From Butyriboletus loyo (lineage: Eukaryota > Basidiomycota > Agaricomycetes > Boletales > Boletaceae): a DNA stretch of 64,000 nt. Position 1 is the stretch's first letter, and each line of letters opens with the position of its first letter. A program made the position numbers and the translations under genes. The stretch is from the NCBI GenBank assembly GCA_038093515.1, contig JBBPSI010000057.1, positions 1 through 64,000 of the forward strand, written 5' to 3'. The notes below the pieces were generated by a model that was given only the letters and a program-made list of their open reading frames with translations, made no database searches and was not told the origin of the DNA. Positions 57,217 through 64,000 of this stretch are shown piece after piece.

Positions 57217-59386
57217 ATGCGTTCCTTGTCTCTCACCTTGTTCGTCAGTACATGTTTCTTCGTTCCTGCAGGCCGGGCGCAGACATGGTGGGTCGTCGTA
57301 GTACATTCTACACCGATATCCATGACATGCGTTTCAGGTGTGGCAAATATTACGACCCTAGCAAGGTGCCTCAATACCAGGCACCACCTCCTGGCGGAGC
57401 GTTCTCCATCCCTGCCTCATCTCAAAGCCCTCTGTTGGCTTTCAGATGTGCTCCTGCTATCAAACCTTACCTGGCAGAAGATGCAAGCTCGTCCGCAGCC
57501 ATCATCATTGATTCGCCTGTCGTCTACTCCAATATACAAGGCGCTGAGCCCATCAGTCTTCCTTCTGGTTCCCTGTCCAACGCAGGAACGCTCAGCGTGA
57601 CCGTTAGTGCTGGTGGAAATATACTCGCGAGCGGTGCTGTGCCGCTCAATGCGACAGCGTATGAGATCCCGTTTAGTCTCGGGAATCTGACACCTCAAAC
57701 CACCCCTTATAACCTCTCTTGCAAGGCTACCTACTCGGGCAGTTCATCATCATCCAGTACACAAGCCTTTAGTGCAAATTCTGCATTGTATTTCTTGCCC
57801 GATCCGACCAACGGCGCCGTTACGAAAATGGACCTCAGGACTGGCGCGTTGTTGGCGAAGCCTGCGAATGGAGGGGGCAGTTATCAGCCTGTGTTTCCGA
57901 TCGGGTTTTACACCGAGTTTCAATACTTGGCCGACAATCTTACTCTCATCGACCAATTGGCAGCTCAAGGGTGAGTACTTTCTCCAGCTCTTGCCCTCAA
58001 TTTGTCTCATTTTTACCGATAAGGTTCACCGTCGTGTGTATTGAATCCCGTCTTGTGTATCGCCGCTAACAAAGACGTCAGGTACATCCCATATTCGAAT
58101 CCACCCCGAGTGAGACAAGCGTGAATGAGGTGTTTAGTCGAATGCAACAAAACGGGATGTACTTCATGTATGACATGCGCTACAGTTACCAAGATACAGG
58201 CAATCTCACCGCGCAAGTGAATGCGTTCAAGAACTGGCCCAATCTCTTGGTCTGGTACACCGGCGACGAACCTGATGGGTCGTCAGATCCGCTCAATGCC
58301 ACATCCAACGCATACGATCTCATCTACAACCTCGACGGCTACCATCCTGTCTCCCTCGTGCTCAACTGCCAGGACTATTACTTCACGTCGTATGCTGCTG
58401 GCGCTGACATCATCATGCAGGATGTGTATATCATCGGCGCTAACGTAAATACCTCCCTCATGTTCCATACCCCATGCACGTCAACCTATGGCGACTGTGG
58501 TTGCGACAATTGTTCACCTATCCCTGCCGGCCTCAACGATGCTGTCCCTCCTGCGAATGCTTCCTCTATCCCAGTCCCTGAAAACAGTGGGCTTGGCTCC
58601 TTCACTGACGTCAGCGACCGTGTGACGAGTTTCCTGAACCGAATGCAAGTCGTAGGATGGGAACGCACCAAGGCGGTTTGGAGCGTACCCCAGGCATTTG
58701 GAGGCGTTGCTGGAGAGTGAGCACCACCCCCCGTCTTGGGCATACATGCTGATGACTGAGTCCTCGACCCCCGCGTTCTTAGTAACTACTGGCTGCGGGC
58801 ACCGACCGGCCAAGAATGGGTCGCGATCACCCTGCTTGGTATCAACCACGGCTCCCTCGGTGCGATCTCGTGGTCATACCCCCCGCCGGTGGATATCGAA
58901 GGTAATGCGTCCGCCCTTGCGCTCGCCCTCCCCAGTATCACACCCTTCCTCTTCAACGCAACGGCCATCCGGACGAACTACTTCGTCGGCGGCGTCGACG
59001 TTGCCGTGTGGACTACCACGAGCCAAACGCTCGTCATGGCCACCAACACATATTACGTGTCTCAATCGGTGAACTGGGCCGACGTACTCGTCAACGGGGG
59101 TGGCGCGATGTCCGTATTTTCGAGTGGGAGCACGATGACGGCGTCTAGTTTTACGCTGGACAGCGTGGGCTCGGCTGCGTTCCTGTTGCAGACTTCGTGA
59201 GTAATCATTGCACGATTGGATGATTTGTATCGGAGGGCTTTTTTTTTTTGCTGACGTGCCTTTTTCGTGGCGTTGATTTTTAACAGCACATCGCCGCACG
59301 TGTCAAGTTCGAGTGGGGCACACAGGACGCTCGTAAATGGCTATATGATGATGGCAGTGACACTTGCTTCATTATTTTTGTCATGA
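57217..59386 (+). CDS. Secreted GPI-anchored glycoside-hydrolase-like TIM-barrel protein
   Basis: Six exons (57217-57287, 57338-57970, 58024-58033, 58082-58716, 58783-59196, 59287-59386), 1863 nt, 620 residues. The signal peptide is MRSLSLTLFVSTCFFVPAGR, with the mature N-terminus near AQTWCGKYYDPSK. The protein matches basidiomycete glycoside hydrolase-type catalytic-core proteins: RCAPAIKPYLAEDASSSAAI, an Ig-like beta region to about 240, then the barrel with FPIGFYTEFQYLADNLTLID, GFTVVHPIFE (joined through a 10-nt exon), MYFMYDMRYSYQDTGNL, LVWYTGDEPDGSSDP (an E/D pair in a strand-4-like position), GYHPVSLVLNCQDYYF, and VWSVPQAFGG. A Ser-rich linker and TLVNGYMMMAVTLASLFLS end suggest a GPI anchor. 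The substrate is unknown; a cell-wall or plant glycan is likely. Confidence 0.87.
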
Positions 59387-59529
59387 TCGCAAATACGGAA
59401 CGACCACCTTGTGCTATCCGTGTTACTGTTATTATAGCTCAACGTAGACGAATACCCCCCAGCATTTGACATTCCTTTTTCTCTCTCAGCTTTTTTATTT
59501 AATTGGACGTTCATCGTATCGACGGTGGC

Positions 59530-61314
59530 CTACACGGCAAGGTCCAGAATCTCGATCACACTATACCTTGACATGGCAGATTGGAGGCATATCCGACCAG
59601 AATAAGGATCATAGTCCAAGAGGGTGCGGGAGGTCGGAAAGCGCTTGATGCAAGGGTGCTCTATGACCGTGGCCTCGGGCTCGCCGTCGTCACCGCCGCC
59701 CCCGTCAACACCACCATGTACGTCGTATTCGAGCGCTGCGACGACGTACGAGCCTGGTTCGTGCGTATAAAACACCCTACCGGCACCATTGAAAGACGGG
59801 TGAAGGAACGGCGTTCGGAAGAGCTCAGGCTGGCCGAAAGAACCGAGGACCCGGAACGTCACCGTGCCGAGCGCGCCACTGTCGGTGGCACGTGAGGACG
59901 ACGAGGACATACCGCGACCGTGACCGTGTGCGGTGCCACTAAGGCGGAGGACGCCGTATCTCGAGAGGGAGCTGCGAGGACGGGAGGGCTCGAATGCGTG
60001 TACTCGGATAGTGATGAGAACATCTTGCGTGGATCCGTCGAGGACGGCGTCGTGGAGGAGTACGATGCTGCATATGTTGATGCCAGGGATGATCCCCTGG
60101 TGTGAAGGGCTGAGAGGGGTCGAACTCGAGGGAGGGGTCGAACGGCGGTGGGTGTTTGGATGGGGAAGAGGGAACGCCTGGAGGAAGGTGCTCCATCCGG
60201 TGGCTTGGGTGTAGAAGGAGCTGGCTAGAAGCAGGTGCGTCGATGTCGAAATGCTCGTGGGCGGGTTGACCTCCTCGAAGGTCTCCCATCCTGGCATCTA
60301 TTTGATGTTGGGTATTGAGCGTTCAGCGGAAATGGAATACGTGGATGAGGAAACTCCCCCACCTTGGGTGTCTGCCACATCGCATCGATGGACTCGGAAC
60401 GGAGTGGGTACACCGTGCGTGTATGCACGTCCAAGGCGACGAGACGGCAATCAGCGTCTATAACAGGACCCACTTGATAGTGAATAACAATCACACGAGG
60501 ACCAAGATCGACGACGTCAATGTCGAACGCGCCGTCTTCTTCAAACTGAACAAGAAGATCTAGAGTCACTTCAGATTGCTCCACCACGTTCAACAAATAG
60601 ATCGAACTACAGTTAAGCACCGTCAGTACTTGTAGGCTCTAAATCATATCAAATGTCATCGGGGCCCACATTTGTGTTGTTTCTTGTGCTGAGAAACCCG
60701 TCCCGGGCCGTATCGCCTCGCCCAAGACCACGCATGTAAAGGGGCGACCCTCGACGTCGATGGCGGAAACGCAATGGAACGACTTCAGAATTCCACCAGT
60801 CGGTCTGTAAATGATACTCGCACCCGAATTGCTATCGAACGCGTCGAGGTTCAAGTCATAACAACGGACTTCCTCGCTGAGAGCGACCAACAGGAACCGT
60901 CTCAAGACCAAGCTCACACGGAGGGCCACGCCCGTATACCGAATCTCTCTTAGCTTGATCGTCGATGTTTCCTGTTGTGCAGTACCCCCATCGTGCCGGA
61001 GATTCCGGTCGGAGCGAAAACTGGGGACGAGTGCGTTTTCTAGGTCGTGTGTGGATTGTGAGGGGAATGGACCGGGAGGGCGAACGAAGTGGGCTTTGCG
61101 ATAGGCGTCGCTCCATACGTCCCTGGAGTGGCTCACTCCATTCAAGTATTGGCAGACCTGCGGAGTTGTTCTGCTCAGGGCCGATGCACGCCGAATTGGA
61201 GTTACGTACCCTGCGTATTCGCAAGATATCCGGGATGTCGAGGTAGTGAAATATATCATGGAGGATGTCTAGCGGAAGCTGGTTGAAAGAGAGCAATGTG
61301 GAGGCTGACTGCAT
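59530..61314 (-). CDS. F-box protein
   Basis: Four exons (61314-61210, 61157-60670, 60606-60363, 60297-59530), 1605 nt, 534 residues. The F-box is at the N-terminus: FNQLPLDILHDIFHYLDIPD then ILRIRRVCQYLNGVSHSRDV across the first junction, matching the L-P-x-E/D-I-x-x-I-F pattern that binds Skp1. The remainder is beta-rich with alternating hydrophobic strands (VALRVSLVLRRFLLVALSEE, SIYLLNVVEQSEVTLDLLVQ, VIVIHYQVGPVIDADCRLVA), perhaps a propeller-like substrate-binding domain. It ends RICLQSAMSRYSVIEILDLAV. It is convergent with the hydrolase gene, 143 bp between stops. The target is unknown. Confidence 0.85.
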
Positions 61315-63095
61315 GTTGTAACTTGACCCGACGACGTGTGTAGCTCGTCAGTTGTTGTTGCAGATGCAGAGGTTGTCGGTGAGAGATCTCGTCCATCACG
61401 TGTGCCACGGGTCCCCGTAGGCCCAGCAGTCGCTGGTATAATCTTTTTGTCCGGGTTTACCAAGACTATTCGACAATGTGTTACCGAAATCTGTTGATTC
61501 CTTGATCTCAACTCGATTGAAGTATGCGGGGATAGTGCAAGTTTGGAACCAGTGCACGCGTATCAGACTTCATTCTCGACTTCGCTAATGGCCGTGCTAT
61601 CCCTGAGGAGGGTTTTCACGCAGGGAAATGTACCAGTCCAGACAAATGGACCTCGGTAAAGCCCGTGGCCACAAACAATCATATCATCATCATCGTGCGT
61701 TGTTGACCTCCCCAGGAACAATGTTTTATTCACGAAACCCTTGCTTAGTGTGTTCCGACCAGGTTCATCGACAAACGACCGTGGTGACTGTGCCACGTTT
61801 ACCTGGTGAGGCTTGGTGCCCCCGGTCGCATGACCCTGCCAACTATCGTCCATGTTATGACCCTTTATATTATCCTCGTGAACCTTTACATTTATCCATC
61901 TTCGAGCCTCCTAAAAACTTTGTTGCTTTACCTACGGCCTGGTATGCACATCTTTTCGCGTGGGTGGTACTGACCCTTTTAAGTTGCCCCCACACCGACG
62001 CGGTGAGTTCATAGGCCTCGACTCTACTAGCTAGCGTCTGCGTTACGACTCGTTTCGAGTTGCAACGTGTGCCGTTCGTTGCGCCAGCCTTCTCACCTCG
62101 TCTCCCACGCAGTCCGATGCCGTTGCCATCTCTCTACCGTCGCGTTTCATCGTCGACACCTCCTGACACCTTCCTCTCGCCTCTATGTCCTCCCAGCCTT
62201 CTATCTCGATTTGACGCACTCGTTTCGTCGACATATCGATTCGTATCGCCTTCAGGGCGTTCCTGACCGCTGTGCTGACCTTCCGTAAAGCCTATGTCGC
62301 TACGCGTTTTGCTCTGCGTGTCTTGAGCTGATCTTGATAAGTCTGCTTCGTCCCTTTTCTCCAAACGTTCCAACGTTCCAGGACGTGTTCTGACGTGTTT
62401 TTCAACTTCTTCGGCCCCTTTCTGGGTGGCATGACACTCCCGACACTTCCGTTTCGGCTGGGGTAGGCCCAACGTCGACGCTCGGGGGTTCGTTCTTGGC
62501 CAACAACTCAAGTTGTTATTGAGAATGTTGTATCTGTGTTTTGAAAATCCTTGCCAGCCTACCGTTTGGTGCAGAGTGTATGCTAGATCGTTCATACGCT
62601 CTGATGTGTGAGTGAAACTGATTGGTCTTGGTTTAGAACAATATTGGGAAGTAGCTGGCGAAAAATGGGCCGCAGTGGCGTGGCCTCTCTGTAAATTAAT
62701 ACAGTAGTGATTGATACAACAATTGAGGGTAGGCGAATATAAACACGAAAGGCGGGACAAGGACGTCCACGAGTGCCGCTACGATGAAATTAGACAGCAT
62801 TTGGATTAAGTAGCAATTAGTGGTCATTGACAATGTTCATATTCACTTAAGAGCCACCGTGGAGGGAATCTCGCAATCACACTCTTTGGCGATGTCTGCC
62901 ACCACGAGCAAGGCGTCAAGCTGTCGCAAGGAAGAGTGGTGACGAGTATCGGTCAAGCTTCAAAGGCTGTAAAAGTTGCCCATCAATCAATCAAAACTTT
63001 CAACCATTCAAGAGTCGTATCAAAACACTAATACACGATAATACACCCCCGCTCGTCGCAGGCACGACTACATGTACACGCCCCAACTCTGGACT
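61315..63095. other. Intergenic, no supported gene
   Basis: Frames at 61563-61853 (minus), 61628-62014 (plus) and the 208-codon minus frame 62134-62760 have no recognisable domain, signal or splice partner. The last is polar and rich in Arg/Glu/Asp and could be an orphan. Confidence 0.4.
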
Positions 63096-64000
63096 TCAAG
63101 AGCCGAGAGCCATGCTATTTTTAACCGTGTCCATGAATCTACATGCCATTCGAGTCTCGGTGAGAACACATACCGCTGCAATCCAGCATAGTCACCGTTC
63201 CAGAGATCAGCGTCACCAGGGTTTGGGCCCGAGTCAGCGTACTGCCAGAAGGAAGTGTATCCCCATCCCGCAGGAAGGGTACCAAGTTGAGAGGAATAAT
63301 CCGCAATCCACAGCGGGTTGTTAGTGGCAAAGGCCGCACTGTTTCCAGTGCAAGAGGTCCACCAGTCAGTTGTGGTATAGATGACTACAACAATAGTGTT
63401 AACAATTCATGATGCGTATCAGTCAGGGTATAGATCACCTGGGTAACTATAAAAAAACACAATCAGGCCCGTTACTCATAATAGATGTGAAATTTCGTTA
63501 CCGGCCCGTGGACGTTTCGTACGTGTTAGAGAAATCCTGGACCCACGAGACCATCTCAGAAGCCGTTAGGCCATAGCACTCGGCACCGCTAGGGTTATCT
63601 GTTCGGGGATTAGCTTTCATCATTAACTGGGATAGGAACGACCAACACTCGATGTCTAGCGCTCCAGGAAGGGTAATCCCATCTGCAGACCAGCCACCTG
63701 ACAGAAAATTAGACAATGGCACCACGTGGGAGAGGCTGCCTCACCTCCGTTCTCCAGGAAGTACGTAGCCTGAGTAGCGCCCGAGGATTCATCAGGGTGG
63801 GCAAAATGGTAGGACCCGCGGATGAGGCCAGCGTCCGTAGCACCAATGTATTGAGAACTGAAGGTGGGTGAGATGTAGGCTGAAAACAGCAGTATAACTC
63901 AGCACATGGACAAGAGAGGCAAATCAAACAACCGAACATGTCCCCTCAGTAGCCTTGATGTATACGAACTGGATACCATTATCGACGACAGTGGTCCAAT
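63096..64000 (-). CDS. GH25 muramidase (lysozyme), 5' end beyond the window
   Basis: Exons seen: 63938->64000, 63879-63745, 63697-63647, 63598-63502, 63446-63439, 63384-63174, 63114-63096. Spliced, they read GIQFVYIKATEGTSYISPTF, GATDAGLIRGSYHFAHPDES, the acidic core ITLPGALDIEYNPSGAECYG, STGRYPVIYTTTDWWTSCTG, NNPLWIADYSSQLGTLPAGW, TSFWQYADSGPNPGDADLWN and end in LQRMALGS. This is family GH25 (Chalaropsis-type); LDIE carries the catalytic acidic pair. These enzymes cleave bacterial peptidoglycan and are secreted; the signal peptide must lie beyond 64000. An 8-nt exon (63446-63439) is required to give RYPVIYTTT. Confidence 0.92.

Noticed and set aside
59581..60214. Plus-strand frames inside the F-box gene
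   Set aside because: Antisense shadows of a spliced gene with clear family features.
62134..62760. 208-codon minus-strand frame
   Set aside because: Long, but without hydrophobic core, known domain, signal or conserved motif; left as an unsupported orphan.

Overview
The window is nuclear DNA of a filamentous basidiomycete, most likely an agaricomycete of the Rhizoctonia/Ceratobasidium type. This rests on genes broken by many 45-70 nt GT-AG introns, on fungal single-copy genes (mitochondrial phosphate carrier, BUD6, a DCR2-like phosphatase, mitochondrial uL23, class-2 dihydroorotate dehydrogenase), and on families typical of agaricomycetes (a 7-helix membrane family, a STAND-type HET protein, a vWA protein, a GPI-anchored TIM-barrel hydrolase). 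The species itself is inferred. Gene models were spliced by eye. For nearly all of them the exon lengths sum to a multiple of three and the junctions restore family motifs.

Layout. 1-392: edge of an unrecognised ORF, possibly a retroelement. 1871-5020: two tandem 7-helix membrane genes with the same exon plan. 5751-7542: conserved fungal protein of unknown function. 8892-9968: Ser-rich orphan. 10971-15594: two 1.6-1.7 kb direct repeats with TG...CA ends flank a frameshifted PD-(D/E)XK-nuclease-like gene. 15595-16910: simple repeats. 16911-18079: phosphate carrier. 19429-20942: vWA-domain protein in 8 exons. 21413-22100: decayed copy of the 5' part of the neighbouring HET gene. 23167-25437: HET-domain gene. 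26386-30675: two tandem secreted aspartic proteases. 31198-33525: LRR protein and a small TIGR04076-like protein. 33704-35690: decayed flavin monooxygenase, cut off at its 3' end by a 975 bp block with no CpG at all.

38556-45580 is a compact housekeeping block: BUD6, a DCR2-like phosphatase, and mitochondrial uL23 sharing a short divergent promoter with the phosphatase. 45581-49197 is apparently gene-poor. 50069-53627: an intact FMO and dihydroorotate dehydrogenase. 54944-56366: BTB/POZ protein. 57217-59386: GPI-anchored glycoside-hydrolase-like protein. 59530-61314: F-box protein. 63096-64000: most of a GH25 muramidase that runs off the right edge.

The part that looks accessory and mobile is roughly 10-26 kb plus 33.7-36.7 kb. 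It holds duplicated blocks, pseudogenes, self/non-self-type genes (HET), a nuclease-fold gene between direct repeats, and a CpG-erased segment suggesting methylation-driven decay. The 38-54 kb half is ordinary core genome. No tRNA, rRNA or CRISPR was recognised.
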